A DNA stretch of 64,000 nt from Symbiodinium natans (GCA_905221605.1 CAJNDS010002798.1:195437-259436); one strand, 5' to 3'; positions 30,790 to 42,545 are shown, counted from the stretch's first letter. Notes: generated from the sequence alone by a model not told the origin. Translations and numbers: made by a program.

Positions 30790-32107
30790 GTCACATATAT
30801 CACACGAAAGCGGGCTGCGTCGCTAGCCAGGTTAGGCTCTTCGGAACCGGAGTTCCGGTAGGTATTAACTATGCACAGAAAAGGAAAAACTCTCGAGGTG
30901 TCCTTGGCCTGCTTAACACGGCCGAACTATGTGCAGGGAACACCGAGAGAAAGCATTGAGGGCTTAACCAGTTCCGCGAGAAGCTCGGCGGCCTACGGCT
31001 ACTCACTGGTTTGGCTCTATACAAAGCCCTAGGCAAATGTTCTGCAGGTTGAACTGCCTGGTCTGTACTGCCTACCCTATAAGCCCTGCCTGTACAGGGG
31101 AGAAACTCACCCACATTCGGCTCACTCAGAAAAGGCAGAAGGTCCGGAACCGACACATGGGCAATGCCTGTACAAACTGCAAACAAGTGGATTGGCAAAA
31201 GTCGCCAACCTCCGGAACAGGCCTAAGCTTTCTCGCACTTACTAACCTAGGCCCCAGAAACTCATGCCGCAGCAGCACTGAGCTCCTGTTTGCCCCGTAT
31301 GCTGACCTGGTTTTCTCGCACTTACTCACCAGGGAGGAAGAACCAACTTTCTCGCTCTTACTCACTGATTCAACCTCAGCGGCTCCAGAGGAACCCACAC
31401 CACTTGCACGCAGGGAGGGCTTGGTTGATTTGGGCATCTCAGCTGGGCAGGCTTTCGGGCACCGAGCCACAGCCTTTAACCTCCGCAATCTGGTGCCTCA
31501 GGCTGTCCGTCAGCCTAGGTTTTGGTCCCTAACAAACAACGCCTGCCGCTAGGCTCCTCCTGGCTGGGCTTGCACCACCAGGAGACAACACACCCTGCAG
31601 GGACAGCAAAGGAAATACTCAAAGGCCAAACACGGGTAACCCCAAACTGATGCAGGGCATCATGCCCTCGGCCTCAACCTGCCGGTGTACTTGGATCCTC
31701 GTCCGTTCCTCAACATCTCAGCGCGCAACCCTCCCCTCATCAACCAGTGAGGATCTACAGGGACCGGTACTGACGTTTTCCGTGCGTGCGCTGCGTTTGC
31801 GAGAACCCCGTGTTGGGCCTGAAAGTACCCGCAAGCACCTGAGCCCGAAAACCCGGTCCAGCGGTCTGCTTGACAGACCGAGCAAGGGTGCCGAACCGGT
31901 GTCAGGCTGAACACAGGCCGCATCATGGCGGCCAGTCCTGCCGGGTGTCCAACGGAACAACTGCGAACCTATTCCGTTGGATGGAAAAGGGGGTGCCGGG
32001 ACTGGGCACTGAACTGCTTTCGCTCTAACCTGCTTCCTTATGCAATCATTGCAAGCAGTTTCGCTTTGATTTGTACATCCTTGCTTGAAAAGGAGAGTCT
32101 CCTCTAT
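30790..32107. repeat. Tandem unit 3 (subtype B), left part, broken by a retrotransposon
   Basis: Matches unit 2 until CTCCTCTATG at 32107, then switches to retrotransposon sequence. The tail of the same unit resumes at 39728-39816 (AAAACAGTTAGGGGACTCGA), so about 1.04 kb of the unit, including most of its minus-strand ORF, was lost at the insertion. Confidence 0.85.
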
Positions 32108-35100
32108 GTCGTAACGGGGGATCCTTCTGATGGTCTGCGAGCCGTTCTGAGTGCGGAGTTCATGTCAGACGTGCCGTTTGAGGACAAGATCCGGATCTTC
32201 GAGAAAATCCCGCAGAGCAACGAGGAAGCCTGGAAGTTGATGAAGTCGCTCCCATTGAATCGCGCAAGACGGAGATCTTTGTGGGCAAGCCGCCGATGGA
32301 TTGTGCACTTGTTCTCCGGGAAAGGGGAATCCTCAGATCCGATCAAGACCTTGACTGGGTGCAGGGTTCAGGGTCCACGAGGTGAAACACGTGAGGCATC
32401 TATGGCAGAAGTGCTGGAGATTGACCTTACCCAGTCCAAATCGTGGGACATCGCAACCAATGGCGGCATCTTCGCGCTGCTCTTGTGGGCGGCCTCACAG
32501 GGGAAGATACATGCCATTGTGGGGGGACCACCTTGCAGGACCTTTTCCCTTCTACGACATCGCGAACTGCAGGGGCGTAACAATGCACCACGGCCGGTGA
32601 GGTCGGCGCAACATCTCTGGGGTCTTCCTGGGCAACTGACAAGGGATGAAGAGGCACTGGTGAGAGGCGACAACAACCTGATCTTGCGCATGGTGTGGCT
32701 GTGGCTGGTTGCAGAAGCAGGCTTGGACATGTGTTACCCGAGAAGGGATAGGGGTCCGGCAGTGGCGTTCGGCATGGAGCACCCTGACGATCCGCGCGAG
32801 TTCTTGCAACCCGGGGCAGTGTCCAATGAGGTCATGGAGAAGTGTGCGTCGTTTTGGAGAACGAAGTTGGTCGAGCACTTGAAAAACAACGGCATGAACA
32901 TGTACCGGTTTGATCAGGGCGCACTTGGGCATCCTCAGAGGAAGCCAACGGGGTTGCTCACTACCATGGAGTTGGACGAGCTCAGTGGCTTGAAGGACAC
33001 GAGACGTGAATGGCCGGAACCTGGGAATTCGAAGGACATGGCTGTTTGGGCTCCGGGACTACGAGAAGCACTGGCGAAGGGGATCCGAAGATGGGCATGG
33101 AGAGGCGAAATTTCTGTGGCGATGAACACCTTCACTCCGAAGCAGCTGGAAGAATGGCGGCGTCACGTTGAAGCGGGGCATTGGCCATTTAGGAGAGATT
33201 GCTCGGTGTGTTTGTCGGCGGCGGGAACGGGGCGACCGGCGAGAAGAGTGCTTCACAGGGACGCCTACGTCTTGAGCCTGGACATTGGTGGCGCGTTTGC
33301 AGAAAAGGGAATAGACGAGCGGAACGACAACGGGAGGGCCAACAAGTACAAGTTCGTTTTGGCAGCTACCTATGTGTTCCCGAAGGCCTTTGATGTGGTC
33401 TCCAAGGACATGCCGATTCCTGATGACATCGATGAGTACCTGGGCCAGGAGGAGGTGGATGAGGAAGGTCCTGAACCAGAAGCAGCTGAAGAGGAGGTGG
33501 AAAGGAAAGAGGACAAGGACCATGAGGAGGAGTGGAAGAGATTGGTGGGGGACCTAAACAAACCACAAGAATTCCAGGTCCTCAGGTTCGCGGTTCCTCT
33601 CGCCAAGCACAAGGGTGCGGACATCCTCGCGGCAGTCCAAGACCTTTACATCTACCTCAGGGCCAATGGATTTCCACTGGCCAGGATACACTCTGACAGG
33701 GCACGTGAGTTCAGGACTAAGCAACTGCGAAGGTGGTGCCGGGAGCGGGACATCTACCAGACTTACACTGAAGGTTTGGCCCCGACGCAGAATGCCATGG
33801 CGGAGAACCAGGTGAAGTGGCTGAAGGCTAGGGCGCGTGTGTTGCTCACGGCTTCCGGCTTGAACAAGAAGTACTGGCCCTGTGCAATGAAGCATGCGTG
33901 TGCAGCCCACAACACTCGTCAGCTTGGAAAAACAATGACGCCGATTCAGTTCGGGTCCCAAGTGATGGTGAAGACAAAAAGGGATGTGGGGCCTTTCGAC
34001 CCAAGATGGGAGGAGGCAGTGTACCTGGGTCCGGCCGATGATGTGCGTGAAGGGCATGTACTTGAACTGGCGGATGGAACCTGGCACAGAACGCTGCACA
34101 TGAGAGTGGTTCGAGATGATGAAGTACCCTCTGGTGGAGATGAGTCATGGGTGGCCGATCGCGTAGATCCAGGACGGCGAGTTCGTGGAAAGAGGCGATT
34201 GGAAGATCCAGATGGCCCGGGAGTACGTGTGCTACAAGAAGGGCAAGAAGATGGAGAAGAAGAGATTGCGGAGCAAAGGGCCCACGACAAACTTGAATAT
34301 AACAAGTACGAAGACGAGGATGCGTTGGAGATCGTCCGAGCACTTCGGTTGACAAGTGGTCCGAAAAGGAGGGGGACACAGGACTTTGATTGGTGTGGGA
34401 GTTGGAGTACGGGGGCCTACGTCCACGGAGGAGTCTGGGGCGTGCAAACCAACACGACCAAGTTCCCCAAGGTCACCCGTTTCCTCACGACCTTCCTCAG
34501 GAACAAGATGAAGGAGCCAATGCCTTTCGGAACCATCGTCGTGAACGTGAACCAGGAGCTACTACCTCATCGTGACCTACACAACGAGCGAGAGTTCGCG
34601 AATTCGGTGTACGGCATGGGTGACTTTTCTGGAGGAGAAGTGTGGGAGCAGACGTACCTGGAAGAAAACACGGCGCTGGATGTGTACAGGGCAACAACCA
34701 GGGGATTGGTGCGTGGAAGAACCATGGATGTGAAGGGAAAGATCCAAGCCTTGTGGGCTCACAGGTGGCACGCGACGATGCCATGGACAGGAACCCGAGT
34801 CACCGTGGTGGGCTACGTTCCAAGGAAGTTCAAGAATGTGGGATCTGAGAACTACAACCTCTTGCGGGACATGGGTTTCATGGTGCCTGTTGGGGCAGAT
34901 GAGGAGGAGGAAGACGATGTTCAGGAGCCGCAGCAGAAAGTATTGCAGGGGAACGACATCGAGAAGGGTGGTGGTTGGAATGAAAGTGTTCATGTACCCG
35001 GGGGACATGTGGAGCTGGGAGTGCACTGGACAATGAAGTTTGTGCGTGAAGGGGATGGAGGCGAGGGTGAATTGAGCGCAACACCAACGTTCCCCGTCCA

Positions 35101-36034
35101 GGACCATGTTCGTGAAAGAGTACAAGAACGACTTCTATGGGCACGAGAACTGCTGGAGGAAGAAAGGGAGATATGGGAAAGACAAGAGAGGCAGACGGGC
35201 ATTGTGGATGAGCATGTGAAGACCGTCATCGACAACCTGGAAGAGACCGTCGCCTACATGGAGCTCTATCTCATGCAGGACAACCAAGCTCATGTGGATG
35301 AAGTTCGCTTGAAAATGCTGCGTGTGAACAAGGTTTCGGTGGAGGAAGCGGTGACCCAGAATGTGGAGCAGCTACTGCAAGGACTTGAAGGGCCCTTGGA
35401 AGTGGTGCACAATGTCAGCCTGCAGGAGGTAAGAGAGCACTTGACCGACTGGGTGCCGAGCATGAAGAAGGAGGTCGCGACGCTGGAGACATCCGGGACT
35501 TTGAGACCAATACCTTTGTCTCAGGCAAAGCGGCAATCTGAAGCGGGTGAGTTGATCTTGGTGCCGGGCAAAACTGTGTTTACGGTGAAGCCGCCGGAGG
35601 ATGCGCATCAGAGCAAATACAAACGGAAAACCCGTTTCGTAATATGCGGGAATTTTGTCAAGGATGGTGACACCATGGAGCTCTACACCGCGAATGCAAA
35701 GGCCGAGAGTGTGAGATGTTCACTGGCGACTGCGGCGAGTCGAAACTGGGAAGCAGCTGGAACGGACATTAACAGCGCCTTCACCTTGACACCGATGACG
35801 GAGAGTGCTACGCAATATGCGGTGACGGCTCCGAAGATTCTGGTGGAAGCTGGTGTGGTGCCCCCGGGAACAGCGTACAAGGTGGATCGAGTCTTGTATG
35901 GCTTGCGAGAGGCTCCTCGTCTGTGGGGAATCTTTCGGGACAGGCGGATTCGCAACGCCCGCCTGACGGTGGATGGGCGCGACATGAAGTTCACGCAGCT
36001 TGAAACGGACGAGTCGGTGTGGCGTTTGCATCCG
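32108..36034 (+). CDS. Copia pol block: methyltransferase-like, integrase, 2OG-dioxygenase-like, truncated RT
   Basis: The frame opens at 31925 in repeat unit 3, but its first 61 residues are repeat-derived; retroelement sequence starts near residue 62. Numbering from 31925: a C5-methyltransferase-like domain at about 125-345 (HLFSGKG 128-134, GGPPCRTFS 200-208, MEHP 284-287, GHPQRK 335-340). An integrase zinc motif follows with H414, H419, C426 and C429. The integrase core has D453, D591 and E627, spaced D-x35-E. A Copia SH3-like stretch (FDPRWEEAVYLG) is at about 691. A 2OG-Fe(II) dioxygenase-like domain at about 820-970 has PHRDLHN (H882, D884), FSGGE 901-905, distal H949 and R958. A coiled, acidic linker precedes RT from about 1170: KTRFVICGNF, TDINSAF, RVLYGLREAPRLW. 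RT stops before YxDD at the inversion break. The polyprotein would act in the transposition particle and nucleus. RT truncation makes this copy non-autonomous. Confidence 0.75.
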
Positions 36035-39000
36035 TAGTCCTTCAAGAAATCCGCCCAGTTCCTTCCCTCATGCGACCTTGCCACCTTGATCGAAGTCTCC
36101 AGCTCCTGCATGGTCCTCAGCGCCTCCTCGGCCTTGGTGCCCTCCAACTCCGCAATGAGCCTCAGAGCATCACACTCTCGGACTTCCGGGCACGACGACC
36201 GCGTGTAGACTTGTACTTCAGGTCGGCTAGGGTGTCTCAATCTGCATCCGCGCGCGTTCCAGACGAACTCATACCCCAGCTGTCTAACAAGGGTTCCAAG
36301 GGGCACAATTGGTTGAGCTTGGTTGTCCCCCAAGATCGTTCCCTTGTCCGACTGAGGCAACTCAATCTTGGTGTCCCCGGCCAGCGCAACTTCCACCTTC
36401 GCGGCCTTCTTCTTCTCCTCCACAGTGCCCGGTCGTAGTGCATGAGTGGCCCCACTATCCAACAGCCCCATTTTGCTAACTGTTGGCAACGTTCCAAGGG
36501 CCTGAGCTCTTCGCACCTCCTCACTCTCAGCCGAGGTGATACGCATCACCTTCATCGTGGCGCTGTGCTCCATCAAGGACTTGACCATTCTCTGCGCATT
36601 CTCCAACATCTGCTGCATGTCCATAGGCGTGCCAGGTATGGGGTCATCTAGCGTAGATCTCGTTGCCATAGGAGTCGACGCCACTGTACTCGCCTCCGAT
36701 ATCACCGTGGCCACATCATCCGCCTTGATCGTCTTCTGGGTCTCGGGTTGCATCGGCTTCGCCTGCATTTGCGCCGCCGTTGGAGTTGTAGGTGTAGATG
36801 CCGTCACAGTCGTGGTAGTACCTTCTGTCGGCCTTGTGGGACACGCCTTCGATTGATGGCCCTTCCCACCACAGTTCCAGCACCGTTCTCTCTTTGCATC
36901 CCGGTCCGGCCAACTATGGACAAACCGGCATCCCTTTCCACGTCTACACCCACCATCCGTAACACCAAAAAACTTGCAAGGCTTTTGAGATCCAGCACTC
37001 TCCCCCTTGGGTTGGTTGTTGGCTGCCCCACCCGCAAGACCCTTCAGTCTGGCCTGAGGACTGTTAGGCGTGGTCGATGGCGAGTTGTTGCCCGGCACCC
37101 CCTTTGGTTTTCTAGAGGCCAGCTGCTCAAACTCCGCCAGGAGAGCCTTATGCACCGCCTTCACGTTGTCCTCCACCGGCACGAAGTCGACCTTCAGTTG
37201 GTAGCGGACCAGGTTCATACGAAAGGCCACCTCATGGTGGTCCAACAGTGGCTTCTTCACCAAGACGTCGATACCTCGAAGAAGCACCGACGGGTCTGGT
37301 ATCACAACCCCCAAATCCTTTGCCCTCTGGAAGTACCTCCACCACAAGCGCAGACCATCCACAGCCTCAGCTGCAGTACTTGTCGCTGGCGGCGACTCCA
37401 AGTGGCGCAGCAAAGAACTCTTCTCCATCGCAGATCCCGGGCGATACAGCACCATCAAGCGGCTCAGAATTTCCAGCGAAGATCTCACTCTCGACGCCAC
37501 AAGTTCCCGCCTGATGTCCTCAGGCGTCGATGCCAACAAGAGCGTGGCCGCCCTCCGATCAACGCGCTGCCACCTCGCCTCCTGCAGCACAGGGGAAGCC
37601 AAGGGTGCTAGGTTGAGCCGATTGAAGTGATCTGCCTTCTGGTAGGAGTCATAGTACGCCTTGGCACAATCCTTTACCTCCTGCCACCATTCCGCCGACG
37701 AAGTTGAGAGGTCTCCCATAGCGTGCTCCAGGCAGTGGAGCCAGTCCCCAAAGTCCACGCTAGCACTATCACTCAAGGCGGGAAGCATCGGAATGTCCCC
37801 CACCGGCTTGTGCACGTCTTCGGTCCTTTGGGACTTCGTAATCACCCGCTCCAAACCCTCCAACAGCCTGCTCATGGGATCACCTCCAGGACCAAGTGAC
37901 GGCTGTTGCCTTTCTCCTCCCGAACCCGGCGGCGCTTCTGCAGATGCCCCAGCGGGCGGTTGTCTTGCTTGCACAGCACCTCCTGATTGACTAAGGTGCC
38001 CTCCCAGAACTTGTGGCGGACCTCGTGGATAGACCAACGGCTGCTCTTGACCTCCTGCTGCGTCACTCTGACCAGATGGCATAAAGCCAAAACGACCTCC
38101 TGCTGCGTCACTCTGACCATTCAAAAAACGACCAGGTAGCGGACCAGGATTGCCTCGGGATTCGGTGGAAGCTCCTTGCTGAACTGGACGTAAACCATCT
38201 AAACTTCCCCCAGGTAGCGGACCAGGATTGCCTCGAGATTCGGTGGAAGCTCCTTGCTGAACTGGAGGTAGCGGACCAGGATTGCCTTGAGATTCGGGGA
38301 AAGCTCCTTGCTGAACTGGAGGTAGCGGACCAGGATTGCCTTGAGATTCGGGGAAAGCTCCTTGTTGAACTGGATGTAGCGCACCAGGATTGCCTCGTGG
38401 CCCAAGTTGGCCCGACGGACCCGGCAAGGCCCCCACCAGACCATTCCACAGGTGTTGGCCCCATCCCTGCCCAGGACGAGACCTTGCTGCATGTGGCCAC
38501 TGCCCTTCTCCCATGCGTTCTCGCTCCAATTGCATCCTTCCCATCTCTTCTCTCAAGCTACTTGCTTCCCTTTTCGACTCCTCCAACTCCCTCATCATCC
38601 CTTGCAGTTGTCCTTGTAGCTGCTGACGCACTTCTTCCTTCACCGCTTCATAGGTGCTTCCTCCAGAACTGCCACCACCATCCATAGGCCTCGGTCCCAC
38701 CCCGGTGGCACCATACAGCAGTGGAGCCCGCTGCTCCATTGCCCTCATCTGTTGCCTCTGCTCATCATCAAACAAAGGCGTCCTCGATGCCTCATCCCGT
38801 TCCCCATGCGACATAGGTGACTCCAACGCCCTCTGCGATCTCGACGGTCTCGTCACAGGCGACGGAAAGGGACTCGGCATCCACTCCGGGGGTGTCACCT
38901 GCTGTGACTGCCCCATAGCCTGGAAGAAAGCTCCCAGGCGAGAAACCCAGGTCGGCATCGCACCACGCGGTTGTGCCTCTCTTCCCATCGGACTGCCTTG

Positions 39001-39483
39001 CGCATTCCAGCTGAAACCTCCAGGTTGTTGATGCCCTCCACTATTCAGGCCATCACGCAGCATGCCCATGTCCCCAGCTTCACCGGCCGGCTCCACCTCC
39101 CTCGTCATTGAGGTTGAGGCCACCACAGCTTGCATGCCACCTGCAACCACCGCTCCAGAGGCTAGCGCCAAGGCCTGAACTCTTGCCACTTGACCACTTG
39201 TACCATGCCCAGAGTCCATGCTATCTCCAGAAACCATTGCTCCATCCACACTTCCAGCCACACCAGTGCCGCCAGCTTCCAGTGCACCATCCGGCCTTAC
39301 GGCCTCCGGTTGGGCTCCATGAGCCTCTCCACCATCCAAAGCTGGTCTTACGACCCCCGGTTGGCCCCTCTCGGGCCCCGCAGCTGTTGTTGTCATTCTC
39401 GGCGAAGTAGGGCGAGCACCACTTGGGCTCATAACCTCCTGGACGGAGGTCCCAGGAGGCATGGAGTCTGAGGGGTTGGCCAT
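36035..39483 (-). CDS. Copia gag and aspartic protease block
   Basis: ATG at 39483 (MANPSDSMPPGTSVQEVMSP). Residues 1-330 are Gly/Pro/Ser/Gln-rich and disordered, with a coiled segment (EELESKREASSLREEMGR region). Residues about 360-440 hold a tandem repeat of NPGPLPPVQQGAFPESQG-like units. A helical gag core follows (about 560-760: DWLHCLEHAMGDLS, ILSRLMVLYRPGSAMEKS). Nucleic-acid binding motifs are a C3H finger (CKFFGVTDGGCRRGKGCRFVH, quoted in part, near 840) and a CCHC knuckle, CWNCGGKGHQSKAC, near 866. The protease motif LLDSGATHALRP is near 1005. The frame runs on past the junction to 35683, but that tail is antisense of the RT block. The gag is intact up to the break at 36035. Confidence 0.8.
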
Positions 39484-39727
39484 GGCTTGTAGAGCTCACT
39501 CGAATTTCCCTTTTCCACAACAGCAACGACACGAAATCCTTGGTCTTACTCGTTCAGGTGCTATACCTGCGATGCCTGGTACATGTAAAAACTGCGTCTG
39601 CGTGCCCACACCGGGCCATGTGTTTCCTTGCCCTTCACGGGCCTCGTTGTTGCCCTTCACCGGGCTTGGACCGCTTGACAGCGACATGCACCCTCTTCTT
39701 CCCGGAAAAACGTGAGCACACCAGCAC
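39484..39727 (-). other. 5' leader of the inverted Copia element
   Basis: Non-coding sequence between the gag start and the repeat unit. It includes repeated GGGCAA/GTGAAGGGC phrases. On the minus strand GGTATAGCACCTGAACGAG might be a primer-binding region, but no tRNA match can be asserted. No LTR boundary (TG...CA) could be fixed. Confidence 0.35.
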
Positions 39728-42333
39728 AAAACAGTTAGGGGACTCGAGGCTGGTTCACACAGCTACCGCTCTGCTACCTGTGCACCCCACCGGGGTTGAG
39801 CCGAGACCTTGAGCCAGTCACATATATCACTCGAAAGCGGGCTGAGTCGCTAGCCAGGTTAGGCTCTTCGGAACCGGAGTTCCGGTAGGTATTAACTATG
39901 CACGGAAAGGGACTCTCGAGGTGTCCTTGGCCTGCTTGACACGGCCGTACTATGTGCAGGGAGCACCGAGAGAAGAAAAAGGGCCTAACCAGTTCCGCGA
40001 GAAGCTCGGCGGCCTACGGCTACTCACTGGTTTGGCACTGTACAAAGCCCTAGGCAAAATGTTCTGCAGGTTGAACTGCCTGGTCTGTACTGCCTACCCT
40101 ATCAGCCCTGCCAGTACAGGGGAGAAACTCACCCACTTCCGGCTCACTCAGAAAAGGCAGAAGGTCTGGAACCGATACATGGGCAATGCCTGTACTAAAC
40201 TGAACGCAAGTGGCTTGGCAAAGCCGCCAACCTCCGGCACAGGCCTAGGCTTTCTCGCCCTTACTAACCTAGGCCCCAGGAACTCATGCCGCAGCAGCAC
40301 TGAGCTCCTGTTAGCCCCGTTTGCTGACCTGGCTTTCTCGCACTTACTCACCAGGGAGGGGAACCAGCTTTCTCACTCTTACTAACTGGCTCAACCTCAG
40401 CGGCTCCAAGGAGCCCATACCACTTGCACGCAGGGAGGGCTTGGTTGATTTGGGCAGCTCAGTTGGGCAGGCTTTCAGGCACCGAGCCACAGCCTTTAAC
40501 CTCCACAATCTGGTGCCTCTGGCTGTCCGTCAGCCAAGCATTGGTCCCTAACAACAACGCCTGCCGCTAGGCTTCCTCCAAGATGGGCTTGCACCACCCG
40601 GAGAGAAACAACAGCACCCTGCAGGAATCTCAAAGGAGATCCTCGACAGGCCAAACACGGGTAACCCCAAACTGGTGCAGGGAAATGCCCTAAACCTCAT
40701 ACGGTCGGCGTACTTAGGATCCTCGTCCGTTCCTGCCACACCTCAGCGCCCTCCCTCCCCTCATCAACCAGTGAGGATCTTCAGGGTGCGGTTCTAACGT
40801 TATCCTTTCGTGCGCTGTGTTTGCGAGAACCCCGTGTTGGGCCTGTGGAAGACCCACAAGCACCTGAGCCCGAAAACCCGGTCCAGCGGTCTGCTGCACA
40901 GACCGAGCAAAGGGGCCGAACCGGTGTCAGGCTGAACAAAAGCCGCATCGAGGCGGCCTGTCCTGCAGGGTGTCCATCGGAACAACTGCGAAAATATTCC
41001 GACGGATGGATCTGGGTACGTGCCGGGACTGAGCACTTCTGCTTGCATTCTTACAACCTGCATCCTTATGCGATCATTAAATGATCCAATTCTATGCAAG
41101 ATTCTCCGTGGTGCCCTATGGCACTCTCAGTTTGGGAACGGACTCACAGGACCGTCGCTGATTGGACGGGGAGAAGCTTCACCCGTGACAAAGGGATTCC
41201 GGAGGGTGAGCAACTCACCCTTGATTCTGGCAGGGCATAGCTCCTGCAATTTGGGTGGGTTGGGGCCGGATTAGGTCAGACCTCCCAGGGGACGTCTTCC
41301 AAGTCTTCAAAGCCACACACCAGCCAATCACTGTTGCCTGCTTCTTCTGGGGAGTCTAGATCCTGAGAACACCCTTCCTCAAGGAAGGTCCAGCCATGTG
41401 CGCTGGCTGCAGAAGACAGCGGCGCCAGCAAGGTTCTACGGGCTCCGTACCTTGGTGACCTAACTGACGCAAGTTAGCAAGGGAAGCGTAGTCCAGAAAC
41501 ACCGGTCTCCTAACTGCTTGGTCGAAACTCGGCCAGCTCCACGTGCACGCTAGGAAGCTTTCTAGACAAAGGGCACAGTAGAGCTCGATGCGTCTTCCAT
41601 CCTCTCCATGCAAGATCGCTGGTTGCCTTTTCCCAGGACCGGGCAAGAAGTTGAGGTTATGGGTTGGAATGTTACCACAGCCAGTGCAATTAAAGTTCAA
41701 AAGGCGAAGCCACTGCACGGGCGGGTCGCCTCCCGTTCCCCCGTGGAGCTCTGCTGGGTCTTCCATGCATCTCCATTGCCCACAGGGTCCGGCTCGGACT
41801 GTTTTGCTGGATTTGCTGGTGCGAACAAAATACACGCTGCTGTCCTCGGAGAGGAGCAGCCACTCTTTCCGGCCCTTGTGATGCCAGCGAAAGCAGAGTG
41901 CTTGGTGGAAAGTCCTGCATTGGCTGGGACCACAATTGGCTCTATGGGCCCAAGTTCGCTCTGGATTTGCCAGGCTGCTAGAGCATCTTACCTGGTCTTC
42001 CAAGGCTGGAGAACCTCCACAGCCGGCTGTAAGAGGACTCGCATAAGGGAAGAGTTCCCCAAGCCGGGCTGCTTCGCCCTCCAGTCGGGCCGTGCCTTCT
42101 TTCTGGCTCTCTGCAAAGCAAGTTGGGTGAGATGACTCCAACCCATCACTTGCTGGCAGTGAGGATCTCGACTGCACAGGTGCCCTGGACATGGCTCAAA
42201 TGAAGGCTGTGAAAAAGCAGGCCTGGTACCCAAAACAGTTAGGGGACTCGAGGCTGGTTCACACAGCTACCGCTCTGCTACCTGTGCACCCCACCGGGGT
42301 TGAGCCGAGATCTTGAGCCAGTCACATATATCA
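39728..42333. repeat. Tail of unit 3 and tandem unit 4 (subtype A)
   Basis: 39728-39816 is the tail of the broken unit 3. Unit 4 runs from GTCACATATATCAC at 39817 to 42320, and the array ends with a further GTCACATATATCA at 42321-42333. Thus the array starts and ends with the same 13 bp. Unit 4 matches unit 1 far better than units 2 and 3, apart from one replaced stretch near 40660-40710. Confidence 0.85.
41356..42192 (-). pseudogene. Frameshifted copy of the 305-residue ORF (unit 4)
   Basis: Nearly identical to the unit 1 copy until a one-base deletion at about 41430 (GCCAGCAAGGTTC versus GCCAGCAAAGGTTC), which replaces the last 50 residues with a different end. Both CxxC pairs are kept. 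Confidence 0.65.
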
Positions 42334-42545
42334 ACTCCCCCTTATGACCAAGAGTTTCACTGTTGGTCACGTCAACTAAGCTCCACGCAAAGCCAACTAA
42401 GCTCCTCGCCGGGGCGCGCATGCCGGCGCATTCCTCAGTCCTAGACCGCTGCACTGCTTCAGACCGCTGGAGGTCGACTAACTCTCGCAAAGTAACCTGG
42501 CTGGGCGGGTGGGCGGGTCAGCCAGGGCGGGCGGGTGGGCTCAAA

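Larger units (their letters stand above)
32108..39727. mobile_element. Internally inverted Copia-type retrotransposon
   Basis: Two coding blocks face tail to tail: 32108-36034 on the plus strand (methyltransferase-like, integrase, dioxygenase-like, start of RT) and 39483-36035 on the minus strand (gag and protease). Copia order is gag, protease, integrase, RT. Reversing 32108-36034 places the blocks in that order on the minus strand, with a reading frame that stays open through a shared Tyr codon at the break. The part of RT with YxDD, RNase H and the 3' LTR are missing. 39484-39727 is untranslated leader. No LTR pair was found. Confidence 0.8.

Noticed and set aside
35683-36034. C-terminal 117 residues of the gag frame beyond the inversion break
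   Set aside because: They are the antisense translation of the RT block, open by chance.
25865-42333. The 2.45-kb units as long LTRs of the Copia element between them
   Set aside because: There are four units in direct tandem without internal regions between units 1, 2 and 3, no TG...CA ends at the element borders, and the element has removed about 1 kb of unit 3.
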